Positions 24,786 through 32,318 of a DNA stretch of 39,054 nucleotides are shown here, piece after piece; positions within the stretch are counted from its first letter, which is position 1, and each line of letters starts with the position of its first letter. A program made the translations under genes and the position numbers. Below the pieces are notes generated by a model, which did not search any database, had not been told where the DNA came from, and was given only the letters and a program-made list of their open reading frames with translations. The DNA is from Bradyrhizobium valentinum (GTDB lineage: Bacteria; Pseudomonadota; Alphaproteobacteria; Rhizobiales; Xanthobacteraceae). The DNA lies in the NCBI RefSeq assembly GCF_001440405.1, contig NZ_LLXX01000172.1, forward strand, positions 1 through 39,054. Reading direction: 5' to 3'.

Positions 24786-24803
24786 CGTCTCAACGACGAG
24801 ACG
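24786..24803 (+). promoter_or_regulatory. Leader hairpin with six-base loop, candidate ANTAR (NasT) target
   Basis: Six perfect base pairs (CGTCTC with GAGACG) close a six-base loop AACGAC. The loop has A at position 1 and G at position 4, the rule for RNA hairpins bound by ANTAR antiterminators such as NasT. It would lie about 10 bases into the narK leader. A second matching hairpin, normally required, was not found, and there is no clear terminator stem with a U-run. Confidence 0.4.
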
Positions 24804-24874
24804 ACTCGCTTCCCAACATTCCGTTCCTTTGTGCCGAGATCACTGCGCGACTGCGCGGTATCACGCGCCGATGT

Positions 24875-24888
24875 TCGAGGCTGCTCGA
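24875..24888 (+). promoter_or_regulatory. Small hairpin covering the narK ribosome-binding site
   Basis: TCGAG pairs with CTCGA around loop GCTG. The stem buries the GAGG ribosome site and ends on the first base of the ATG. It could limit narK translation; five base pairs is modest. Confidence 0.35.
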
Positions 24889-26147
24889 TGAAGTTTGCTG
24901 AATTCAAGAAGGCCGGCCACTGGCCCACGCTGCTCGCCGCCTTTCTCTATTTCGACATAAGCTTCATGGCTTGGGTCGCCCTCGGTCCGTTGATCGTCTA
25001 CATCGTGCACGACATGAATCTTGCCGTCGATGAGAAGTTCACGCTCGTCGCCATCCCTGTTCTGGCCGGCGCGTTGCTGCGGGTGCCGATGGGCATTTTC
25101 GCCGATCTGTTCGGCGCCAAACAGACCGGAATTGTCGCGCAACTCGTCGTCATCGCCGCGACCGGCTGGGTCTGCTACTTCGGACTTCCGAGCAAGCTGT
25201 CGGTGGAGTTATTCGGCCTTGCGCTCGGCATCGGTGGCGCTTCGTTCGCGGTAGCGCTGCCGCAGGCAAGCCGCTGGTACCCGCCGCAGTATCAGGGCGT
25301 GGTGATGGGGATCGCCGGCGCCGGCAACATGGGTGTCGTGCTCGATACGATGTTCGCACCGACGATCGCAGAATACTGGGGTTGGCAAGCCGTATTCGGC
25401 GTGCTGCTCGTCCCGATGTTGCTGATCCTCGCCTACTATGCCTATGCCGCCAAGGATGCGCCCGGAGAGCGGAAACCGATTTCGCTGAAGGCTTATGGTG
25501 GGTTGCTGCGCGATCCCGACAGCCGATGGTTCATGTTCTTCTACTTCATCACCTTCGGCGGCTTCGTCGGGCTGGCCAACGCGTTGCCGCTGTATTTCAC
25601 CGTGCAATATCACGTATCAGGCGTTGCGGCGGGCCTGCTGGTTTCCTTGATCGTCGCCTTCGGTTCGGGTTTCCGACCGGTCGGCGGCCTGATCGCCGAC
25701 CGCATCGGCGGCATCCGCTCGTTGTCGATGCTGTTTGGAGTCGTCGTGGCGGCCTATGTCGCCATCGCCTTCATGCCGGAAGGACCGGCCGCGCCAACGC
25801 CCGCGGGCTGGGCGCTCACCCAGATGCCGCGGATCGCCTGGATGTCGGTGTTGCTGTTCTCCATCGGAGTCCTCGCGCTCGGCATGGGCAATGGCGCTGT
25901 GTTTCAGCTCATTCCACTCCGCTTCCGTCAGGAGATCGGCCTGATGACCGGCATGGTCGGCTGCGCCGGCGGCATCGGCGGCTTTTTCCTTGCCAAGGCG
26001 CTTGGCGTATCCAAGGCAATGACTGGCGGATTCGGTGCAGGCTTCCTGTTTTTCGGCCTGCTGGCGTTGCTTGGTTTCCTGGGACTTGCCATGGTCAAGG
26101 TCCGCTGGCGCACCACATGGGGCGCGGCATCGGGAGCGCGGGTCTGA
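24888..26147 (+). CDS. narK: Nitrate/nitrite transporter, MFS superfamily (NarK/NasA-transporter type)
   Basis: A 419-residue inner-membrane protein with about twelve transmembrane segments. The nitrate-signature glycine motifs are visible: VVMGIAGAGNMGVVLDTMFA in segment 5 and GLMTGMVGCAGGIGGFFLAK in segment 11, plus GGFVGLANALPLYF. The cytoplasmic loop with a DLFGAK motif follows segment 2. The start at 24888 (MKFAEFKKAGHWPTLL, GAGG upstream) gives normal family length; the open frame further upstream is low-quality sequence holding the promoter. It imports nitrate for the divergent nirB-nirD-nasA operon. Assignment to import rather than nitrite export rests on this context. Confidence 0.93.
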   Translation: MKFAEFKKAGHWPTLLAAFLYFDISFMAWVALGPLIVYIVHDMNLAVDEKFTLVAIPVLAGALLRVPMGIFADLFGAKQTGIVAQLVVIAATGWVCYFGLPSKLSVELFGLALGIGGASFAVALPQASRWYPPQYQGVVMGIAGAGNMGVVLDTMFAPTIAEYWGWQAVFGVLLVPMLLILAYYAYAAKDAPGERKPISLKAYGGLLRDPDSRWFMFFYFITFGGFVGLANALPLYFTVQYHVSGVAAGLLVSLIVAFGSGFRPVGGLIADRIGGIRSLSMLFGVVVAAYVAIAFMPEGPAAPTPAGWALTQMPRIAWMSVLLFSIGVLALGMGNGAVFQLIPLRFRQEIGLMTGMVGCAGGIGGFFLAKALGVSKAMTGGFGAGFLFFGLLALLGFLGLAMVKVRWRTTWGAASGARV

Positions 26148-26180
26148 CGACCAGCGCTGCAAACTCGGCAGGCTTCGCGG

Positions 26181-27893
26181 GTGACGATCGGTTCGCAACG
26201 AAATCTCGGGGTTCGCGTCGGCTTCGTCAGCGAGACCGGCAAGCGCTCCGCCAATGAGGATTACGTCGGGACTTGCGTTGGCCGCGCGGGTGCGACCAAC
26301 CGCGATATTGTCGCCGCCGTCGCCGACGGCGTCGGCGGACACAAGGGCGGGCGCGAAGCCGCCGAGCTCGCGGTTCGCTGCTTCATCGACGCCTATTATT
26401 CCCTCCCAGAAACGCTCGGCGTGCGCCGCCGCGCCTCGCGTTCGCTGGAAGCCGCCAATAGCTGGATCTACACGCAGGGCCGCACCGACCCCCTGCTCAG
26501 CGGCATGAGCTGCGCCTTCTCGTCGATCATCTTGTCGCGGCGGCTTTGCCACGTTATTCACATCGGCGATACCCGCGCCTACCGCCTGAGCGAGGGGCGT
26601 CTGGAGCGGCTGACGACGGACCACATCGCCGGACGCGGCGATCTGGCTCATCTGCTCAACCGCGCGATTGGTTTCGAGGATTTCGCCCGCTTCGATTACG
26701 CGACGGTCGGACTGCGCCAGCACGACAGGCTTCTGATCTGCAGCGACGGCGTTCATGGCGTGCTGGCCGACCACCGGCTGAAGGTGCTGTTGAGCGAACG
26801 AACATCACCGGAAGAATCCGCGCGCGCGCTGGTCGACGCGGCGCTGGATGCCGGCTCCAGCGACAACATGACCGCGCTGGTGCTCGACGTCGTCGACCTG
26901 CCGCCCGCCGACCGCGACGAGCTCACCCACTCGATCGCGACGCTTCCTATCCTGGATCTGCCCGAACCGGGCGACGTCATCGACGATTTCACGCTCGGCG
27001 AAATTTTGTCGGATGGCCGCTACAGCCGGCTCTTCAAGGCGATCGACAAGCGGCAGGGCCGCGAACTCGTGCTGAAATTTCCTCATCCTCGCGTGGCCAG
27101 CGAGGGCTCCTATCGCCTCGCCTTTGTTCGCGAGGCGTGGGTCGCCGCTCGCGTTCGAAGCCTGTGGATCGGCGAGATCATCGAACTGCCCGCCGAGCGC
27201 CAGACCCGCCTCTATTCGGTGATGCCGCTTTACGAAGGTGAGACGCTGGAACAGCGGCTTAATCGGTCGCCGCAACTTTCGCTCGCCGAAGGCATCGGGA
27301 TTGCGACCAAGCTGGCGCGCGCGGTCGCGACCCTGCACCGGGCCGGCATCATCCATCGCGACATCAAGCCTGATAACGTGATCCTGTTGAAGGCCGGCGG
27401 ATTGCGGCTGGTCGACCTCGGCGTCGCACGCGTGCCGCTGCTCGAGGATTTCCCGGCCGAGGATATTCCGGGCACACCGAGCTACATGGCGCCCGAGCTC
27501 TTCGGCGGGCGGCCCGGCGATGAGTTTTCGGATCTCTATGCGCTCGGCGTCACCGTGTACCGGATGTTCACCGCCGCCTATCCCTATGGCGAGATCGAGC
27601 CTTTCTCGCGACCCCGCTTCGGCAAGCCCGCCTACCTCTCGCGCTACCGCCCCGATCTGCCGGCCTGGCTGGACGCAGTGGTCGGCAAGGCGCTCAACGT
27701 CGATCCGGCGCAGCGCTACGGCGACGTCATCGAGTTCTCGCACGAGCTCGAAAACGGCGCGATGTGGGCGAAGCCCGCCGTCGCGGCGCGACGCTCGCTC
27801 TACGAGCGCGATCCGCTCGTGTTCTGGAAAAGCCTGTCGGCAGGCCTGATCGTGCTGGTCGTTTTGCTTCTTGCATGGATAGTAAGAAATTAG
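26181..27893 (+). CDS. Bifunctional PP2C protein phosphatase / Ser-Thr protein kinase, membrane-anchored
   Basis: A 570-residue fusion starting with GTG. Residues about 10-245 are a PP2C phosphatase with metal aspartates in RSANEDYVG (D27) and VADGVGGHKGG (D49), then HIGDTRAYRL and LLICSDGVHG. Residues about 265-530 are a Hanks-type kinase: Lys299 (ELVLKFPHP), HRDIKPDN (Asp394), DLG at 412-414 in place of DFG, and GTPSYMAPE (439). The glycine loop is poorly conserved (LGEILSDGRYSRLF). A single hydrophobic segment (AGLIVLVVLLLAWIV) ends the protein, so both domains face the cytoplasm at the membrane. It lies 33 bp after narK and probably forms one transcript with it, which suggests reversible phosphorylation of NarK or a nitrogen-assimilation protein. 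The target is inferred. Confidence 0.93.
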   Translation: MTIGSQRNLGVRVGFVSETGKRSANEDYVGTCVGRAGATNRDIVAAVADGVGGHKGGREAAELAVRCFIDAYYSLPETLGVRRRASRSLEAANSWIYTQGRTDPLLSGMSCAFSSIILSRRLCHVIHIGDTRAYRLSEGRLERLTTDHIAGRGDLAHLLNRAIGFEDFARFDYATVGLRQHDRLLICSDGVHGVLADHRLKVLLSERTSPEESARALVDAALDAGSSDNMTALVLDVVDLPPADRDELTHSIATLPILDLPEPGDVIDDFTLGEILSDGRYSRLFKAIDKRQGRELVLKFPHPRVASEGSYRLAFVREAWVAARVRSLWIGEIIELPAERQTRLYSVMPLYEGETLEQRLNRSPQLSLAEGIGIATKLARAVATLHRAGIIHRDIKPDNVILLKAGGLRLVDLGVARVPLLEDFPAEDIPGTPSYMAPELFGGRPGDEFSDLYALGVTVYRMFTAAYPYGEIEPFSRPRFGKPAYLSRYRPDLPAWLDAVVGKALNVDPAQRYGDVIEFSHELENGAMWAKPAVAARRSLYERDPLVFWKSLSAGLIVLVVLLLAWIVRN

Positions 27894-27919
27894 CCCGACG
27901 CTCCGGAGGAGCGTCGGGC
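27893..27919. terminator. Strong hairpin terminator between convergent genes
   Basis: A 12-bp perfect stem (GCCCGACGCTCC with GGAGCGTCGGGC, loop GGA) begins on the last base of the kinase stop codon. It separates that gene from the leftward dehydrogenase ending at 27965. There is no T-run on the plus side, so termination may need Rho or be partial. Confidence 0.7.
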
Positions 27920-27964
27920 CATATCACGTGGGCGAAGCAAACCGCGTTGGCTTCGCGGCCTGGT

Positions 27965-29401
27965 TCACACCCCGGTCTGGGTAATGAACTTGGTGTTGAA
28001 GTAGCCTTCCATCGCCTCGGTGCCGCCCTCCGAGCCGTAGCCGGAATCCTTCACGCCACCGAACGGCACTTCGGGCAGCGCCAGGCCAAAGCTGTTGATC
28101 GAGACCATGCCGGCTTCGATGGCAGCGCCGATCGCAGTCGCTGTTTTGGTCGAACTGGTGAAGGCGTACGACGCCAGACCGAACGGCAAGCGGTTGGCTT
28201 CCTCGGCCACCTCGTCGAAGGTGGAGAAGCGGGAGATCAGCGCCAGCGGCCCGAAGGGCTCCTCGTTCATGGCACGCGCATCCTTCGGCACGTCGCTGAC
28301 CACGGTCGGTTCGTAGAAGTATCCCTTGTTGCCGACGCGGTGGCCGCCGGTCTCGAGCTTGGCGCCCTTGCCCACCGCATCCTGCACCATGCCCTCGATG
28401 GCGGTGACACGGCGCGGATTGGCGAGCGAACCCATCTTCGAGTCCGGGTCCAGGCCATTGCCGACCTTCATCGACTTGGCGCCCTCAACGAACTTGTCGA
28501 CGAATTCGCGGAACACGTCATCCTGAACCAGCATGCGCGTCGGCGAAATGCAGACCTGGCCGGCATTGCGGTACTTCGCCGCCGCCAGAATTTTCGCCGC
28601 TGATGACACATCGGCGTCCTTGAACACGATTGCCGGCGCGTGGCCGCCCAGTTCCATGGTGGCGCGCTTCATGTGCAGGCCCGCCAATGCGGAGAGCTGC
28701 TTGCCGATGACGGTCGACCCGGTGAACGAGATCTTGCGGATCACCGGATGCGGAATGAGATATTCCGAAATCTCTGACGGCACGCCATAGACCAGGTTGA
28801 TGACGCCATCAGGCACGCCCGCATCGACGAACGCCTTGATCAGTTGCGCTGGAGATGCCGGCGTTTCTTCCGGCGCCTTGACGATGATCGAGCAGCCCGC
28901 CGCAAGGCCCGCGGAAAGCTTGCGAACGACCTGGTTGATCGGAAAATTCCACGGCGTGAAAGCCGCGACCGGGCCGACCGGCTCCTTGACCGCGATCTGG
29001 TAGATGCCGGGGCCGCGCGCCGGAATCACCCTTCCATAGGCGCGCTTGGCTTCCTCGGCGAACCACTCGATGACGTCGGCTGCCGCCATCGCTTCCATCT
29101 TGGCTTCCGCCAGCGTCTTGCCTTGCTCCATCGTCAGCAGCGGCGCGATCTCGTCATTGCGCTCGCGCATGATCGCCGCCGCCTTGCGCATGATCCTGCA
29201 GCGCTCGAACGGCGCCACCGCCCGCCAGACCTTGAAACCCTTGGCGGCCGCTTCCAGCGCCTCGTCGAGATCGGCGCGATCGGCATGGGCCACGGTGCCG
29301 ATAGTTTCCTCGGTCGCCGGGTTGAGCACGGCGATGGTCCTGCCCGACTGGCTCGGACGCCATTTGCCGTTGATGAACAGTTGGGTATTCGAATAAGCCA
29401 C
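27965..29401 (-). CDS. NAD(P)-dependent succinate-semialdehyde dehydrogenase type aldehyde dehydrogenase
   Basis: A 478-residue enzyme oxidising an aldehyde to its acid. Motifs: FTPWNFPINQVVRKLSAGLA, the NAD-pocket FTGSTVIGKQL, the catalytic Glu in MELGGHAP, the catalytic Cys in RNAGQVCISP, and EEPFGPLALI. The whole matches the GabD/SSADH branch (succinate semialdehyde to succinate, end of the GABA shunt). The start is a GTG at 29401 with GAGGAG upstream. No GABA transaminase lies nearby, so related semialdehydes remain possible. The gene stands alone on its strand, ending at a hairpin terminator. Confidence 0.9.
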   Translation of the reverse strand: MAYSNTQLFINGKWRPSQSGRTIAVLNPATEETIGTVAHADRADLDEALEAAAKGFKVWRAVAPFERCRIMRKAAAIMRERNDEIAPLLTMEQGKTLAEAKMEAMAAADVIEWFAEEAKRAYGRVIPARGPGIYQIAVKEPVGPVAAFTPWNFPINQVVRKLSAGLAAGCSIIVKAPEETPASPAQLIKAFVDAGVPDGVINLVYGVPSEISEYLIPHPVIRKISFTGSTVIGKQLSALAGLHMKRATMELGGHAPAIVFKDADVSSAAKILAAAKYRNAGQVCISPTRMLVQDDVFREFVDKFVEGAKSMKVGNGLDPDSKMGSLANPRRVTAIEGMVQDAVGKGAKLETGGHRVGNKGYFYEPTVVSDVPKDARAMNEEPFGPLALISRFSTFDEVAEEANRLPFGLASYAFTSSTKTATAIGAAIEAGMVSINSFGLALPEVPFGGVKDSGYGSEGGTEAMEGYFNTKFITQTGV

Positions 29402-29581
29402 GAATTTCTCCTCGAGCGTTTTGTGGTTGCCGCCAATCTGCGAATGGGTGGTCGGGAGATCAAGCGCCTTTTTGGCGGAAGCTTGACCGGCCCTGAATGA
29501 GCGGACATCGTTCGGCGACCGACGTGCAGGCGATCACCATCGGCCTGATCCGGCCGCTGACTCATACCAGAGGAAGATACC

Positions 29582-29690
29582 ATGGCACAACACGACGCCG
29601 CGCGGGCATCGAGGGCAAGGTTGCGCTGGTTACCGGCGCGGGCCGAGGCCTTGGCCGCGCCTTCGCCGAGTGGTTGGCCAGCCTGAGCGC
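29582..29690 (+). pseudogene. Remnant of a short-chain dehydrogenase gene (start region only, frameshifted)
   Basis: A good ribosome site (AGAGGAAG) and ATG at 29582 open MAQHDAARAS, but the recognisable SDR start continues in another frame from about 29605: IEGKVALVTGAGRGLGRAFA, then EWLASL. After about 25 residues the similarity stops and no catalytic YxxxK region follows before the PilZ gene. This reads as the leftover of an intact SDR gene hit by a frameshift and a large 3' deletion. The intergenic stretch 29402-29789 holds otherwise only a weak stem (TCAAGC at 29460 with GCTTGA at 29481). Confidence 0.65.
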
Positions 29691-29789
29691 CGATGTCGCG
29701 CGCGTAGTCGCGCCGCCGATAGCTGCCTGTTTAGGAGCTCATTAACGTAACTATGCCATAAGGAGAGTATTTAAATCAGGAATATTGCG

Positions 29790-30029
29790 GTGGTCGAAAC
29801 TCGGGTTGCGCCACGCGTTAAAATTATGAAAGCTGCCAAGATGGACTATGGCGGCGACAAGTATCCATGCGTTATTCGCGACATATCCAGCACCGGTGCA
29901 GCGCTGGAGTTTTCCGATTTTCTCCGCATTCCCGATGAATTCACATTGATCATCCCGGATGACCGTTTGCGGCTTCCATGCCGCGTTGTATGGCGCAGAG
30001 AGTACCGCGTCGGAGTGCAGTTCAGTTGA
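29790..30029 (+). CDS. PilZ domain protein (candidate c-di-GMP binder)
   Basis: A 79-residue protein made of a single PilZ domain. The c-di-GMP-binding motifs are RVAPR (RxxxR) at the N-terminus and DISSTGAAL (D/N-x-S-x-x-G); the rest is barrel strands (EFTLIIPDDRLRLPCRVVWR, then VGVQFS). Start is GTG at 29790, just after AGGAATATTGCG; no in-frame ATG exists upstream before a stop. Such stand-alone PilZ proteins act as c-di-GMP receptors in motility, exopolysaccharide or cell-cycle control. It is a single-gene unit with no obvious link to its neighbours. Confidence 0.87.
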   Translation: MVETRVAPRVKIMKAAKMDYGGDKYPCVIRDISSTGAALEFSDFLRIPDEFTLIIPDDRLRLPCRVVWRREYRVGVQFS

Positions 30030-30037
30030 TTTGAGCA

Positions 30038-30060
30038 TGAGCCCCGCTGGGCGCGGCTCA
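30038..30060. terminator. Hairpin between convergent PilZ and aldehyde dehydrogenase genes
   Basis: TGAGCCCCGC pairs with GCGCGGCTCA with one mismatch, loop TGG. It lies 8 bp after the PilZ stop and 9 bp from the dehydrogenase stop. No T-run on either side, so it is only a likely terminator. Confidence 0.45.
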
Positions 30061-30069
30061 GCAACGCCA

Positions 30070-31497
30070 TCAGTCCCGGCAGCCGACGATCGCCTTCACC
30101 TCGAGATATTCTTCGAATCCGAAAACGCCGAACTCCCGCCCATTGCCGGACTGCTTATAGCCTCCGAAAGGCAGGCTGCGGTCGAACGGAGCACCGTTGA
30201 GGTAAACGCGCCCGGCGCGAATGCGGTTGGCGACAGCGCGGGCGCGGTCAAGGTCTCTGGACTGCACGAAGCCCGCCAATCCGAACGGCGTGTCATTGGC
30301 GATTTCGATCGCCTGCTCCTCTGTATCGTAGCTCATGATAGACAGCACGGGGCCGAAGATCTCCTCGCGGGCAATCCGCATTTGCGGCGTCACATCGCCA
30401 AAGACGGTCGGGCGAACGTAGTATCCACGGTTGATTTCGGCCGGCCGCCCCATTCCGCCAGCCACCAGAGTGGCCCCCTCATCGACGCCAGACTGGATAA
30501 GATTTTGAACTTTCTCGAACTGCGTCTGGCTCACCAGCGGGCCCATGGTGGACGCTGGATCGAGCGGATCGCCCAGGCGAATGGTGTCGACAGCCTCACG
30601 CGCAGCCTCGAACGCCGCCTCCCGCCGCGCGCGAGGGACAAGCATGCGGGTGGGAGACTGGCAGTTCTGGCCGGCGTTTGTGTAGCAGGCGTGAACGCCC
30701 TCGATCACAGCGGCTTTCAGGTCGGCATCGGCGAGGATGATATTGGCAGACTTTCCGCCCAGTTCCTGCGCGACGCGCTTGACCGTATCGGCCGCAAGCT
30801 TGGCCACTCTGACGCCGGCCGTTGTCGAGCCGGTGAAAGACACCATGTCGATGTCGGGGTGGGCGGCGATCGCCTCGCCCACCGTGGGTCCGTCGCCGTT
30901 GACGAGATTGAAGACGCCGGCCGGGACACCAGCGTCGTCGACGATCTCCGCAAACAACATCGCGCTGAGCGGCGCGATCTCGCTGGGTTTCAGAACGACA
31001 GTGCAGCCGGTTGCGAGCGCCGGCGCGACCTTGGAGGCGACCTGGTTCAGCGGCCAGTTCCACGGCGTGATCAGCCCGCAGACACCGACCGGTTCGCGGC
31101 GGATGATCCCGTTCCCCATCCGCTCCTCAAACCGGTATTGTGCAAGCACGCGCGCAGCTTCTTCGAAGTGAAAGAGCGCGACGGTTGCCTGACGCTGGGT
31201 CGCAAACGTGATAGGCGCGCCCATTTCGAGGGTCATCGTCCGTGCCAGTTCCGGTAGACGCGCCCTAAAGCCCTCGATGATCTTCTGAAGCCAGGACAGG
31301 CGCTGTTCGACGCTTGCTTCGGAATAGGTCGCGAATGCGCGGCGAGCTGCCTTGGCGGCCCGATCCACATCCTGACGGGAGCCCAGACTGATCTGCGCGA
31401 AGGTCTCCTCCGTCGCGGGATTGACTATTCCGAGGGTTGACGGCGCCGCCGGATCGACCCAGGCACCGTCGATATAGAACTTCAGTTTTTCCATCAT
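30070..31497 (-). CDS. Aldehyde dehydrogenase family protein (last gene of the IclR-linked operon)
   Basis: A 475-residue NAD(P)-dependent dehydrogenase. Motifs: ITPWNWPLNQVASKVAPALA, FTGSTTAGVRVAK, catalytic Glu in QELGGKSAN, catalytic Cys in TNAGQNCQSPTR, and EEIFGPVLSI. It resembles the broad-substrate branch (betaine-, phenylacetaldehyde- or vanillin-like aldehydes) more than GabD, and is clearly different from the enzyme at 27965. Two adjacent ATGs (31497 and 31494) follow AAGGA; the true one is uncertain by one codon. It lies 40 bp after the SDR gene, suggesting alcohol-to-aldehyde-to-acid steps in sequence. Substrate unknown. Confidence 0.9.
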   Translation of the reverse strand: MMEKLKFYIDGAWVDPAAPSTLGIVNPATEETFAQISLGSRQDVDRAAKAARRAFATYSEASVEQRLSWLQKIIEGFRARLPELARTMTLEMGAPITFATQRQATVALFHFEEAARVLAQYRFEERMGNGIIRREPVGVCGLITPWNWPLNQVASKVAPALATGCTVVLKPSEIAPLSAMLFAEIVDDAGVPAGVFNLVNGDGPTVGEAIAAHPDIDMVSFTGSTTAGVRVAKLAADTVKRVAQELGGKSANIILADADLKAAVIEGVHACYTNAGQNCQSPTRMLVPRARREAAFEAAREAVDTIRLGDPLDPASTMGPLVSQTQFEKVQNLIQSGVDEGATLVAGGMGRPAEINRGYYVRPTVFGDVTPQMRIAREEIFGPVLSIMSYDTEEQAIEIANDTPFGLAGFVQSRDLDRARAVANRIRAGRVYLNGAPFDRSLPFGGYKQSGNGREFGVFGFEEYLEVKAIVGCRD

Positions 31498-31537
31498 TCC
31501 TTATCCATGACATCAGCACGACGGCGTGGTTGCTCCG

Positions 31538-32299
31538 TCAGAGGTGCCTGCCTTCATCCACCGGCACCACAATTCCCGTCGAGCTGGTCAGATTGACGAT
31601 GCAGGCAATCACAGCCTTGGCGACATCGTCGGGCGTGGTGACGTGGGCCAGCGGCAATCTCTCAGCGGTTTTCTGCAACTGTTCGCGAGTCCGGCCCGCG
31701 ACGAAATCCGTATCGACGCCGGCCGGCGACACGGAGAACACGCGGATGCGCGGCGCAAGCACTTTCGCGAGCGCGATCGTGAGCGCGTCGACGCCCGCCT
31801 TTGCAGCCAGATACGCGAGGCTGCTGCCCAAGCCCGTACGCGCCGCGATCGACGAAATGTTCACGATTGCCGCCCCGCTGCCGCGTTCCAGCAAGGGACG
31901 GAAGCCGCGAACCATGGCGAATGGCCCGCGCAGATTGAGCGTAACGGTTCGGTCGAAGATATCGTCGGTCAGTCCCTGGAGATCACTGGCGGGCACAGGG
32001 GTGGTGGCGCCTCCGCAGTTGACGAGCACATCGAGCCGCCCGTGCTGCTTGTCCACCACTGCTGCGGCCTCGGCGATCGAAGCCTGATCGTCGATTGCGA
32101 TACGCATGGCGAGATGTCCGCTGCCCTGCAGCCCGCCGACCACCTCCTCCGCCAGTGCGCGGCGACTATTGTAGCCGACCACGACAGCGGACCCCATGGC
32201 GGCAAGGCGCGCCGCGGTTGCCTTGCCGATACCGCTGCTGCCGCCGGTGACGAGCGCGACCTTCGGGATCGACAGCGCAGGAATTTCAATGCCAGTCAT
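31538..32299 (-). CDS. Short-chain dehydrogenase/reductase with altered NNAG motif
   Basis: A 253-residue SDR. The coenzyme loop is VTGGSSGIG near residue 18. NNAG is replaced by VNCGGATTP near residue 92, an unusual change. The catalytic Ser is in NISSIAARTG and the YxxxK pair in YLAAKAG. The end (TGIVVPVDEGRHL) is a divergent form of the usual C-terminus. It lies 40 bp before the aldehyde dehydrogenase gene and 19 bp after the Bug gene in a leftward operon, so it likely oxidises an alcohol or hydroxy acid whose product the dehydrogenase handles. ATG at 32299 has only a weak ribosome site. Confidence 0.9.
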   Translation of the reverse strand: MTGIEIPALSIPKVALVTGGSSGIGKATAARLAAMGSAVVVGYNSRRALAEEVVGGLQGSGHLAMRIAIDDQASIAEAAAVVDKQHGRLDVLVNCGGATTPVPASDLQGLTDDIFDRTVTLNLRGPFAMVRGFRPLLERGSGAAIVNISSIAARTGLGSSLAYLAAKAGVDALTIALAKVLAPRIRVFSVSPAGVDTDFVAGRTREQLQKTAERLPLAHVTTPDDVAKAVIACIVNLTSSTGIVVPVDEGRHL

Positions 32300-32318
32300 T
32301 TACGGCGGCCTCGCCTTG

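Noticed and set aside
24450..24887. 146-codon in-frame extension upstream of narK
   Set aside because: The family begins at 24888 with a ribosome site, and the stretch contains the sigma-54 promoter and palindrome. Its translation has no homology-like character.
29460..29486. TCAAGC/GCTTGA inverted repeat upstream of the semialdehyde dehydrogenase
   Set aside because: The inner stem is only three pairs with a bulge, with no T-run and no symmetric operator form.
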